Source: Boseongicola sp. SB0675_bin_26
Lineage (GTDB): Bacteria > Pseudomonadota > Alphaproteobacteria > Rhodobacterales > Rhodobacteraceae
Assembly (NCBI GenBank): GCA_009843725.1
Contig: VYCX01000495.1
Span: forward strand, 1-8,162
Reading direction: 5' to 3'
Length of the DNA: 8,162 nucleotides
Numbering within the stretch: position 1 is the first letter of the stretch; each line of letters begins with the position of its first letter. The notes under the pieces were generated by a model, which saw nothing but the letters and a program-made list of their open reading frames with translations, ran no database searches and had not been told where the DNA came from. The translations under genes and the position numbers were made by a program. Below, one piece after another: positions 1-5,653 of this stretch.

Positions 1-376
1 CCTCGAGTGGCCGCTTCCGGCAATGTCGGGGTCGTGGAAATTTCCGGTTACAGAATCGCCGCGAACGCGAAGACAACGATCGCACACAAGGCCGTGTCCT
101 GTGCGCACCAGCGACCGGTCGGCAGGCGGCACTTGAATCTGCGGTCGCAGGCTGGACGCCATCAACTGCACGCGCTGATGATGCGAGCCGCAAATCACCT
201 TTGTTTTTCGCGAAGAACGTCCGAGGATCAGGGAGTGGCCTACCAGTCCGGAATGGTCGGTCATGGCCCGCACCCGCGAATTCTGCGTTGCTGCGCATCG
301 GGTTTGGCAACCGACGAGTCCTGAGATGCCCTTCCGTCAGGTGACAAGAGCATCATTGTCGACATGCCCAGTACGC
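1..376. other. Stretch without a supported gene, downstream of the SDR gene
   Basis: I see no recognisable gene here. Several frames are open, as expected in GC-rich DNA. The longest plus-strand frame (GTG at 7 to a stop at 322-324) and a minus-strand frame (ATG at 264, running off the left edge, 87 codons) give compositions rich in Arg, His and Ser, with no motif I recognise. By hand count the minus frame has about 64% G/C at third positions, which looks weaker than the clear genes here. No tRNA-like TpsiC motif and no clear insertion-sequence end is visible. Just past the SDR stop there is only a weak GACAA/TTGTC inverted repeat (about 343-360), too short to call a terminator. The minus-strand operon may end here, or a gene beginning outside the window may reach in. 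Confidence 0.5.
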
Positions 377-1141
377 TCATACGCTCGAATATCCCCCGTC
401 GATCATCATCAAGGCTCCGTTCACGAGGTTCGAGGCAGGAGACGCAAGGTAGAGTGCCATGTCCGCGACCTCCACCGGCTCGCCGAAACGACCGAGCGGC
501 GTTGCAGCCTTCATTGGCCCGGATTTCTCGGGTGGGCTCCAGATCTTCCTGCCCATCTCCGTCAAGACAACGGTCGGACAGATCGCGTTGACCTGGATGT
601 TGTGCGGCGCCAATTCCGTCATCAGCGACTTGGTCAGCGCGTTCAGTCCACCTTTGGACGCGGCATAGGCCGCATGATCCTGCAAGGCTATGACGCCCGT
701 CTGCGACGAGATGTTGACAATCTTGCCGGACTTGGCGGCAATCATCGCCGGCGCAAACCCGCGCGCCAGAAGAAACGGCGCCCTCAGGTTCACTGCCATC
801 GTCCGGTCCCAGTCCGCGACCGAACAGGCGACAACCGGGGCGACGCGCGCGATCCCGGCGCTGTTGACGAGAATGTCTACACGTGGGTGGGCCGCGAGCA
901 CGTCGGCCACCAGCGCTTCGCATCCATCGGCTGTGGCGATGTCCGCCTGAACGGTCTCGCAGCCTTCGCCGATTCGGGCCGCGAGTGCGTCCAGCCTTGA
1001 CCGGGAACGGCCCGCGGCGATGACATGGGCTCCGGCCTCGGCAAACACTCTCGCGATTTCGGAGCCGATTCCGGACGATGCCCCGGTCACGAGCGCCACC
1101 TTGTCGGCAATGGAGAATCTCTCGTTCAGGGACATGGTCAT
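377..1141 (-). CDS. SDR-family NAD(P)-dependent dehydrogenase, dicarbonyl/L-xylulose reductase-like (polyol/ketose oxidoreductase)
   Basis: A 254-residue classical short-chain dehydrogenase, the usual length for the family. Seen: the cofactor-binding TGASSGIG at residues 19-26, NSAG at 93-96 (usually NNAG), Asn118 in the VNLRA motif, a probable catalytic Ser146, and the YxxxK pair Tyr159/Lys163. Arg45 after the second beta strand (AAGRS) suggests NADP(H) preference, an inference. The segment from residue 189 (PTVVLTEMG, then Trp201 and PLGRFGEP at 215-222) closely matches the substrate-loop pattern of DCXR/L-xylulose reductases and bacterial tetritol/pentitol dehydrogenases, so the likely job is interconverting a polyol and a ketose in the cytoplasm. 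The start ATG overlaps the stop of the upstream SIS gene by ATGA. No Shine-Dalgarno sequence precedes it, so translation probably depends on coupling; the ATG two codons later is an alternative start. It is the last gene of the leftward operon. Family assignment is firm; the substrate is not known. Confidence 0.93.
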   Translation of the reverse strand: MTMSLNERFSIADKVALVTGASSGIGSEIARVFAEAGAHVIAAGRSRSRLDALAARIGEGCETVQADIATADGCEALVADVLAAHPRVDILVNSAGIARVAPVVACSVADWDRTMAVNLRAPFLLARGFAPAMIAAKSGKIVNISSQTGVIALQDHAAYAASKGGLNALTKSLMTELAPHNIQVNAICPTVVLTEMGRKIWSPPEKSGPMKAATPLGRFGEPVEVADMALYLASPASNLVNGALMMIDGGYSSV

Positions 1142-1695
1142 TCAAGATTGGTGTGATTGGCGCGCATTTCCGCGGGAGTCAGGCCTGCGGCATCACGAAG
1201 CTCCAGAACAAGAAGCTCGAAGAACAGGAACTGGACGACTTCGAAGAGCGAGCCCATCGGAAGGATCGAACTCACGCCGGCCTGGTCACGCGCCATCGTC
1301 TGCGCCGGAACGTGGATCACGTGATCAGCCAGTTGCGGCACGGCTCCGTTCGGCTCTGCCGTGATGCACATGGTCTCAGCCCCCGCGTCATGCGCGACAC
1401 GCACCAGCCCAAGGACCGTCGAAAACTGCCCCGGGCCGGCGCTTACGATCAGCAGGTCCTCATTGGTCAGCGGTGGCGTCGTCATGTCGCCCACGACATG
1501 AACGTCAAGCCCGAGGTGGAACAAACGCATGCAAAGCGCCTTCATCATAAGGCCTTCTCGGCCAACACCGTAGACCGCGATCTTTCTGGCGCGGCGCATC
1601 GGCTCCAGCATCGCGTCGATTTGCGTGGGAACCGTCGCGTCCAGAACCTGCTCAACTTCGGCCAGCGCACGGCCAACCATGCCTTTCGGAATCAT
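1138..1695 (-). CDS. SIS-domain sugar isomerase, 6-phospho-3-hexuloisomerase (HxlB/PHI)-like
   Basis: A 185-residue single SIS-domain protein, the size of 6-phospho-3-hexuloisomerases, which interconvert 3-hexulose-6-phosphate and fructose-6-phosphate. Seen: [20 protein letters not shown] (residues 43-62) matches the PHI pattern GxGRSGxxxxxFxMRLxHLG. The strand [10 protein letters not shown] (80-89) follows, then SLFE (149-152) with a Glu where PHI has its proposed catalytic base, and a C-terminal HTNLE resembling the HANLE ending of the family. Odd: the phosphate-binding positions differ. GRSG has become GREG (Glu47), and the usual SGSGET loop reads SAGPGQ (85-90). The substrate may therefore differ from a classical sugar phosphate, which is inference. 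The start overlaps the dehydrogenase stop (ATGA) and has a strong GGAGGT six bases upstream. The family call is secure; the exact reaction is not, and no 3-hexulose-6-phosphate synthase lies beside it. Confidence 0.88.
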   Translation of the reverse strand: MIPKGMVGRALAEVEQVLDATVPTQIDAMLEPMRRARKIAVYGVGREGLMMKALCMRLFHLGLDVHVVGDMTTPPLTNEDLLIVSAGPGQFSTVLGLVRVAHDAGAETMCITAEPNGAVPQLADHVIHVPAQTMARDQAGVSSILPMGSLFEVVQFLFFELLVLELRDAAGLTPAEMRANHTNLE

Positions 1696-3068
1696 TTGCG
1701 CACCTCCAGTGCCGATACGCCCGCAAGACGCGGAACGACGGACGCGATAGCCGCTTCCGTCGATCCGATGTCGTGCAGGAAGTCGAAAATCGTGTAGCGC
1801 CGACGAATGAATGCTGCCGCCCGCAAGGTTTCCAATAGGTGACGAGGCGAAACGCCAATCTCCGCGGCAGAGACGGGCGCGCCGGCCCGCCTAAGTTTCG
1901 AAACCATGTCCTCGCGGCGGACAAGTTGCGTTTCGAGACGTTTTCGCACAGCTCGCCAGTTCGAGCGCAGGCGGTTCAACCTGATCTCGTGGATGTCACG
2001 TTCAACGTGCTTCGCTCGCAACTCGATTCGCGCCATTGCCGCTGTTCGAGGTTCGTGGATGGCGCGGGCCAGTTCCGCTTCGCGGGCGTCGAGGCCGGGC
2101 GCAGCGTCAAGCGTGGCGGGGACGTCGAATCCGTCGAAGTCCTGTTCCAGTATCCAGTCAAACAGCGCAAGGGAGGCAACGCAGCCGACGGCGACAGCGG
2201 CGCCGTGCGGGACCTTGCGCCCGTTGTGCTCAAGCCCCTGCATCTCCCAGAGGTGAGCGATCTGGTGCTCAGCTCCCGATGCCGGGCGTGAACTTCCATG
2301 CGCCTCCATGGCGAAGCCGACCGCCGTCAGTCCTGTGAAAAGCCGCGCAATCGCATCCTTGTCGCCGGAGGCGATGCCTTCAGGGCCTTCAAGCCAGACG
2401 GCGAGGTCCTCCTGAACGAGAGACCAGGCCAACTCGTCGATCGGCTCGGCGCCCATTGTTTCGGCAAGGATCCAGTCGCCGCCCGCAGGGACCTTTCCAG
2501 CCAGGTCGCCGTAGCCCCAGGCGTTCATTTCAGGTGGAGCGGCGGTTATCACGTCCAGATCCGCAATCATCGCGACAGGCGCACGGGTCGGGATCGTCAC
2601 CTTGAACCCGTCCCGGGCCAGAGACGCGCCCGCGCTCGTGTAGCCGTCCATGGACGCTGCGGTTGCCACCGCCATGTAGCGACGATCGGTCCTGAAGGCA
2701 GCATACTTGACACAGTCGTTGATCACGCCGGAGCCGACGGAAACCGGAAAGATCCCTGCATCCGCGGCCAGCGTTGCCCGAATCGGCTCCGCTTCTCCAA
2801 CCGAGGCGACAGGCAGGGGGTCGGCGGGCAAGATCAGGGTATCTGCCGAGAATCCCTCATCGCGCAACGCTGCCACAACGGCCGGGCCCGCCGCATCGAA
2901 CCCCCGGGCGTCGGCGACGACAAGCGCCTTCGGCGACGAGGTGACTTTCCTGGCGACGACCCCGACATCGGACAGCAGCCCTTGACCGATCCTCACCTCG
3001 TTCGTGACGCTGGATCGCTCCACGGCCAGCCTGATCAGGCTGTCAAGCTTCGACTTCCAGGTGATCAT
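1692..3068 (-). CDS. sn-glycerol-1-phosphate dehydrogenase-like (AraM/EgsA family) metal- and NAD(P)-dependent polyol dehydrogenase
   Basis: A 458-residue protein of the iron-containing alcohol dehydrogenase/dehydroquinate synthase fold, closest in pattern to glycerol-1-phosphate dehydrogenases such as AraM, which interconvert dihydroxyacetone phosphate and sn-glycerol-1-phosphate. Seen: the dinucleotide-site motif [13 protein letters not shown] (112-124), the block [16 protein letters not shown] (135-150), and three probable metal ligands: Asp188 in GYGDLAGK, His268 in [10 protein letters not shown] and His288 in VPHGAAV. The C-terminal part (about 330-400) is Arg-rich and probably helical. 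The protein is longer than I expect for B. subtilis AraM (around 390 residues, from memory). The ATG start overlaps the ATPase stop (ATGA) and has GGAGGA eight bases upstream. In a sugar-import locus it more likely oxidises or reduces the imported polyol or its phosphate than makes lipid glycerol phosphate, which is inference. True dehydroquinate synthase or glycerol dehydrogenase is less likely. Confidence 0.9.
   Translation of the reverse strand: MITWKSKLDSLIRLAVERSSVTNEVRIGQGLLSDVGVVARKVTSSPKALVVADARGFDAAGPAVVAALRDEGFSADTLILPADPLPVASVGEAEPIRATLAADAGIFPVSVGSGVINDCVKYAAFRTDRRYMAVATAASMDGYTSAGASLARDGFKVTIPTRAPVAMIADLDVITAAPPEMNAWGYGDLAGKVPAGGDWILAETMGAEPIDELAWSLVQEDLAVWLEGPEGIASGDKDAIARLFTGLTAVGFAMEAHGSSRPASGAEHQIAHLWEMQGLEHNGRKVPHGAAVAVGCVASLALFDWILEQDFDGFDVPATLDAAPGLDAREAELARAIHEPRTAAMARIELRAKHVERDIHEIRLNRLRSNWRAVRKRLETQLVRREDMVSKLRRAGAPVSAAEIGVSPRHLLETLRAAAFIRRRYTIFDFLHDIGSTEAAIASVVPRLAGVSALEVRK
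1702..1707 (-). promoter_or_regulatory. Ribosome binding site of the SIS isomerase gene
   Basis: GGAGGT on the minus strand, six bases before the ATG at 1695 and inside the 3' end of the dehydrogenase gene. It fixes the isomerase start at the ATGA overlap and shows that this gene, unlike the following SDR gene, can recruit ribosomes itself. Confidence 0.75.
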
Positions 3069-4096
3069 TCGGCGGGTCCTCCGTCCCGGATCGACCGTCC
3101 GTCGGCCCCGAACAGGTGGATGCGGTGTTCTGGAAGCGTGAGCTGAAGTACTTCGCCGGGCTCATGCCTGTCTTCGCCTTCCGTCTTGACCACGACCTGG
3201 GCGCCGTCTTCCGTCCGGACGTACAGGTAGCACTCGCCGCCGAGCTGCTCCTTTACCCGAATTTCGGCTTTTGGGCCCGATTCGCCGATCCCGACGTGTT
3301 CAGGACGGATTCCGACCCGGGCCGCGCCGGCTGGCGGTTTGATCGCCCGGCCCAGGCTGCTTTCGGCGTCCAGGATGTTCATCGCCGGGGAGCCGATGAA
3401 GCCCGCAACGAATTCAGTGGCCGGGGCGTGGTAGAGATCCATCGGGCTTCCAACCTGTTCAATCCTGCCCTCGTTCAGGACCACAATCCGGTCAGCCATG
3501 GTCATGGCCTCGACCTGGTCGTGCGTCACATAGATCATTGTTGCACCAAGTTCCTTGTGGAGGGCCTCCAGCTCGATCCGCATTTGCACGCGGAGTTTCG
3601 CGTCCAGGTTCGAAAGCGGTTCATCGAACAGGAAAACCTTGGGGTTGCGCACGATGGATCGACCGATTGCGACGCGCTGGCGCTGTCCGCCGGACAGCTG
3701 CGCTGGCTTCCGGTCGAGCTGGTCGGCAAGCTGAAGAATCCGCGCCGCCTCTTCGACCCGCCTGATTCGTTCGGGCAGCGGCACGCCGTTGACCTTCATC
3801 CCGAATTCCATGTTCGCGCGCACCGTCATGTGGGGATACAGCGCATATGACTGGAACACCATCGAGACCTCCCGGTCCGCCGGTTCAAGTTCCGTAACGT
3901 CGGTGCCGCCGATCATGATCGTTCCGACGTCGACCGATTCCAGCCCGGCGATGGATCGAAGGAGGGTCGATTTGCCGCAGCCCGACGGCCCGACGAAGAC
4001 CACGAAGGACCCTTCCTCTATGTCAAGCGACACGTTCCGCAACGCCGTTATGGAACCGAAGTCCTTTGCTATGTTCGTCAGCTTGACCGTGGCCAC
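3065..4096 (-). CDS. ABC transporter ATP-binding protein, MalK/UgpC (CUT1) type
   Basis: A 343-residue cytoplasmic ATPase that would power import through the two permeases encoded on the opposite strand. Every nucleotide-binding element is intact: Walker A GPSGCGKST (36-44), Q-loop Gln82, signature LSGGQRQ (134-140), Walker B with FLFDEP (155-160), D-loop SNLD (162-165) and H-loop His192. After about residue 235 comes the OB/TOBE regulatory domain typical of MalK/UgpC, with VGIRPEHV (261-268). Length is normal for the group. The start is GTG at 4096, with GGAGGA eight bases upstream. The nearby ATG at 4103 is in another frame. This is the first gene of the leftward operon and its stop overlaps the next start, so ATPase and catabolic enzymes are co-expressed. 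In most such loci the ATPase sits with the permeases. Confidence 0.97.
   Translation of the reverse strand: MATVKLTNIAKDFGSITALRNVSLDIEEGSFVVFVGPSGCGKSTLLRSIAGLESVDVGTIMIGGTDVTELEPADREVSMVFQSYALYPHMTVRANMEFGMKVNGVPLPERIRRVEEAARILQLADQLDRKPAQLSGGQRQRVAIGRSIVRNPKVFLFDEPLSNLDAKLRVQMRIELEALHKELGATMIYVTHDQVEAMTMADRIVVLNEGRIEQVGSPMDLYHAPATEFVAGFIGSPAMNILDAESSLGRAIKPPAGAARVGIRPEHVGIGESGPKAEIRVKEQLGGECYLYVRTEDGAQVVVKTEGEDRHEPGEVLQLTLPEHRIHLFGADGRSIRDGGPAE
3077..3082 (-). promoter_or_regulatory. Ribosome binding site of the G1PDH-like gene
   Basis: GGAGGA on the minus strand, eight bases before the ATG at 3068 and inside the last codons of the ATPase gene. It supports the ATG within the ATGA overlap as the true start. 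Confidence 0.7.
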
Positions 4097-4104
4097 GGCA
4101 TTGG

Positions 4105-4110
4105 TCCTCC
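4105..4110 (-). promoter_or_regulatory. Ribosome binding site of the ATPase gene (supports the GTG start)
   Basis: GGAGGA on the minus strand, eight bases before the GTG at 4096. No in-frame ATG is available, so this site decides in favour of the GTG start. Confidence 0.7.
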
Positions 4111-4156
4111 CCAGTATTCCGTCAGTGGCGCAAGCAGCGGTGATGGAATTTTCATG

Positions 4157-4187
4157 TTGACTTGCGTTGCAGGTTTATATTTGTATT
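4157..4187 (+). promoter_or_regulatory. Putative sigma-70-type promoter for the binding-protein operon
   Basis: TTGACT at 4157-4162 matches the -35 consensus at five of six positions. A weak -10 (TGTATT, 4182-4187, four of six) follows after 19 bases, longer than ideal; other registers inside the AT-rich tract are possible. The -10 region lies in the left arm of the inverted repeat, so a bound regulator would block it. Confidence 0.3.
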
Positions 4188-4202
4188 GTACGCAATACAA
4201 AT
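4179..4202. promoter_or_regulatory. 24-bp inverted repeat, candidate operator for both divergent operons
   Basis: The arms ATTTGTATTG (4179-4188) and CAATACAAAT (4193-4202) are exact reverse complements, separated by TACG. Partial symmetry continues one step further out, with matches at 4176-4177 and 4204-4205. The repeat sits between divergent operons and overlaps the likely -10 regions in both directions, the usual position for a repressor operator. The SorC-family protein encoded at 7359 is the obvious candidate to bind it, which is inference; a GntR- or LacI-type regulator from elsewhere could also use such a palindrome. Confidence 0.65.
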
Positions 4203-4211
4203 GTATGTCAA
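4185..4211 (-). promoter_or_regulatory. Putative sigma-70-type promoter for the ATPase-dehydrogenase operon
   Basis: On the minus strand a perfect TTGACA (4211-4206) is followed after 15 bases by TACAAT (4190-4185, five of six to consensus). The hexamers are good but the spacer is about two bases short. The -10 box overlaps the left half of the inverted repeat and its spacer, so the rightward and leftward promoters would overlap and share the operator. Transcription would start near 4178, leaving a leader of about 80 bases. Confidence 0.4.
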
Positions 4212-4223
4212 CCTGTTCTCCAT

Positions 4224-4229
4224 GGAGGA
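4224..4229 (+). promoter_or_regulatory. Ribosome binding site of the binding-protein gene (decides its start)
   Basis: GGAGGA lies four to five bases before ATG 4234. It overlaps the competing in-frame ATG at 4222, which has no such site, so 4234 is preferred. That choice also places a clean signal peptide at the N-terminus. Confidence 0.8.
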
Positions 4230-4233
4230 AACG

Positions 4234-5574
4234 ATGAAACGGATTCAAGTCTTGGCGTCGGCCGCTGTGGCCGCAACGCTCGCGACCGGTGCACTGGCTG
4301 ACAGCCATGCCTGGAGCCTCAAGAGGGCGGCGGAGCCATATGCCGGAACCACGATCGACGTGGTTTTCCTGCTCCGACCGGGATACGAGGCAATCGAGGC
4401 CATGCTGCCGGCCTTCGAGGAAGAGACCGGCATCAAGGTCAACATCATCAAGCATCCCTACGAGAACGCGCTTGGCGAGCAGGTTCGCGATTTCGTCGCC
4501 GGCGGAGACCTCGACATCGCGCTCATCGACCTTGTCTGGATCGGCAACTTTGCCGAGAACGAGTGGATCTTGCCGATCGAGGAGTTCACGTCGAATCCGG
4601 ACCTCGTCGACCCGGACCTCGACATCGACGACTTCTTCCCTCTCGTGCTGAACGCCTTTGGAGGCTGGAACGGCGTGGTCTACGGCCTTCCCTTCGACAA
4701 CTATTCTGGGCTTCTGTTCTACAACAACTGCATGCTGGAAGCCGCAGGCTTCGACGGCCCGCCCGCGACCTGGCAGGAATTGAAGGACGTCTACGGCCCG
4801 GCGCTGACGAAGGACGGGAAGTACGCCTTCGCGCTGCAATCGAAGCGGAACGAAACGCAGTCGGCCGACAGTTTCGCACGTGTCATCTGGCCTTTCGGGG
4901 GCTCTTTCCTGGACGAGAACTTCAGGTCGAACCTCTTGAGCGAGGAAAGCCAGGCCGGTCTCAAGTTCCGCCAGGACCTGATGCAGTACATGCCTGACGG
5001 GATCGTCGCGTACGACCATGCCGAAACGGTCAACGCGTTCGCCCAGGGCGACGTGGCGATGATCACGGAGTGGTCGGCCTTCTACTCGACCGTCGTCTCG
5101 CCGGACACCTCCAAGGTGGCGGACTGCGTCGCGATCGCGCCCGAGCCTACGGGCCCGGCCGGACGGAAGCCGGCGCTCGGCGGATTCTCTCTCGCTGTCG
5201 CCTCGCAGGCCGATGACGACGAGAAAGCCGCCTCCTGGCTGTTCATCCAGTGGGCCACGTCGAAGGCCAACGCCGGCGAATACCTGCAGCGCGGTGGCGT
5301 CCCGGCGCGGCACTCGGCCTACGCGGACCCGGCGCTGGTCGAGACCTTCAAGTTCATCCCGGCTCTCGTCGAGTCCTGGCAGGACGGCGTTCCGGAATTC
5401 CGCCCCCGCTTCGCGGAATGGCCGGAAATCACCGAGATCGTGCAGGAATGGGGTTCCAAGATCATGCTTGGCGAGGTCTCGACCGAAGAGGGTGCCAGAA
5501 TCCTCGGCGAGCGCATGGAAGCGGTTCTCGAGGAGGCTGGCTACTATAGTGGAGACAAGCCTCTGGCACAGTAG
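4234..5574 (+). CDS. Periplasmic sugar/polyol substrate-binding protein of an ABC importer (extracellular SBP family 1)
   Basis: A 446-residue secreted protein that would capture the substrate in the periplasm and deliver it to the two permeases. Seen: a Sec signal peptide with basic start MKR, a hydrophobic Ala-rich stretch (5-21) and a probable cleavage after ALA (about residue 22). No lipobox Cys is present. The mature part shows the family 1 pattern: FEEETGIKVNI (61-71), a Gly-rich acidic segment with DIALID (94-99), GLPFDNYSGLLFYN (151-164), then an aromatic PPATW (176-180). Length is typical of CUT1 binding proteins. The start at 4234 is chosen from the ribosome site and signal peptide. 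It is the first gene of the rightward operon and is followed by a strong stem-loop that may raise its expression over the permeases. The ligand cannot be read from sequence; sugar alcohols, sugars or glycerol-phosphate-like compounds are all possible for the family. Confidence 0.95.
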   Translation: MKRIQVLASAAVAATLATGALADSHAWSLKRAAEPYAGTTIDVVFLLRPGYEAIEAMLPAFEEETGIKVNIIKHPYENALGEQVRDFVAGGDLDIALIDLVWIGNFAENEWILPIEEFTSNPDLVDPDLDIDDFFPLVLNAFGGWNGVVYGLPFDNYSGLLFYNNCMLEAAGFDGPPATWQELKDVYGPALTKDGKYAFALQSKRNETQSADSFARVIWPFGGSFLDENFRSNLLSEESQAGLKFRQDLMQYMPDGIVAYDHAETVNAFAQGDVAMITEWSAFYSTVVSPDTSKVADCVAIAPEPTGPAGRKPALGGFSLAVASQADDDEKAASWLFIQWATSKANAGEYLQRGGVPARHSAYADPALVETFKFIPALVESWQDGVPEFRPRFAEWPEITEIVQEWGSKIMLGEVSTEEGARILGERMEAVLEEAGYYSGDKPLAQ

Positions 5575-5594
5575 TATCAATGCCTTGACTCGGA

Positions 5595-5624
5595 CGGCGA
5601 GGCCGCTCAGGAGCGGCCTCGCCG
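5595..5624 (+). terminator. GC-rich stem-loop after the binding-protein gene (partial terminator or mRNA stabiliser)
   Basis: CGGCGAGGCCGCTC (5595-5608) and GAGCGGCCTCGCCG (5611-5624) are perfect reverse complements, giving a stem of about 13 bp with a CAGG loop. The following ATTGTT is only weakly T-rich, so full termination is doubtful. A stem at this place, between a binding-protein gene and its permeases, is a known way to give more binding protein than permease by attenuation or 3'-end protection. That role here is inferred. Confidence 0.75.
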
Positions 5625-5653
5625 ATTGTTAAGCGGACCCGGAACGGAGCACA

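Larger units (their letters stand above)
4097..4233. promoter_or_regulatory. Divergent intergenic control region
   Basis: The 137 bases between the ATPase start and the binding-protein start are the only sizeable gap between the two gene sets, and must hold promoters for both directions. The middle (about 4171-4206) is markedly AT-rich compared with the surroundings and contains the 24-bp inverted repeat and the putative promoter elements listed separately. An upstream extension of the binding-protein frame (TTG at 4162) would run through the operator, so it is not taken as coding. Confidence 0.85.

Noticed and set aside
1..264. Minus-strand partial gene from ATG 264 running off the left edge
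   Set aside because: Open for 87 codons, but about 64% G/C at third positions by hand count, no clear ribosome site seen and no recognisable motif. Kept only as a possibility in the description of 1-376.
261..1145. Long minus-strand open frame overlapping the SDR gene
   Set aside because: It is a shadow of the SDR gene in another register: its product is Arg/Gly-rich and shows no family motif, while the true frame has all SDR motifs.
4143..4155. Small imperfect palindrome ATGGAATTTTCAT
   Set aside because: Thirteen bases with one mismatched pair. Too short to propose as a second operator without conservation data.
4129..4166. Second inverted repeat CGCAAG ... CTTGCG (4129-4134 and 4161-4166)
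   Set aside because: Six-base arms 26 bases apart are expected by chance in this composition, and there is no supporting symmetry around them.
4162..4233. N-terminal extension of the binding protein from TTG 4162 or ATG 4222
   Set aside because: The extension crosses the inverted repeat and the ribosome site, and would spoil the signal peptide. ATG 4234 has a well-placed GGAGGA.
4078..5580. 500-codon minus-strand open frame opposite the binding-protein gene
   Set aside because: The mirror frame of a high-GC gene with strong third-position bias. The product is rich in Arg, Val and Asp without recognisable domains, and it would run through the operator region.
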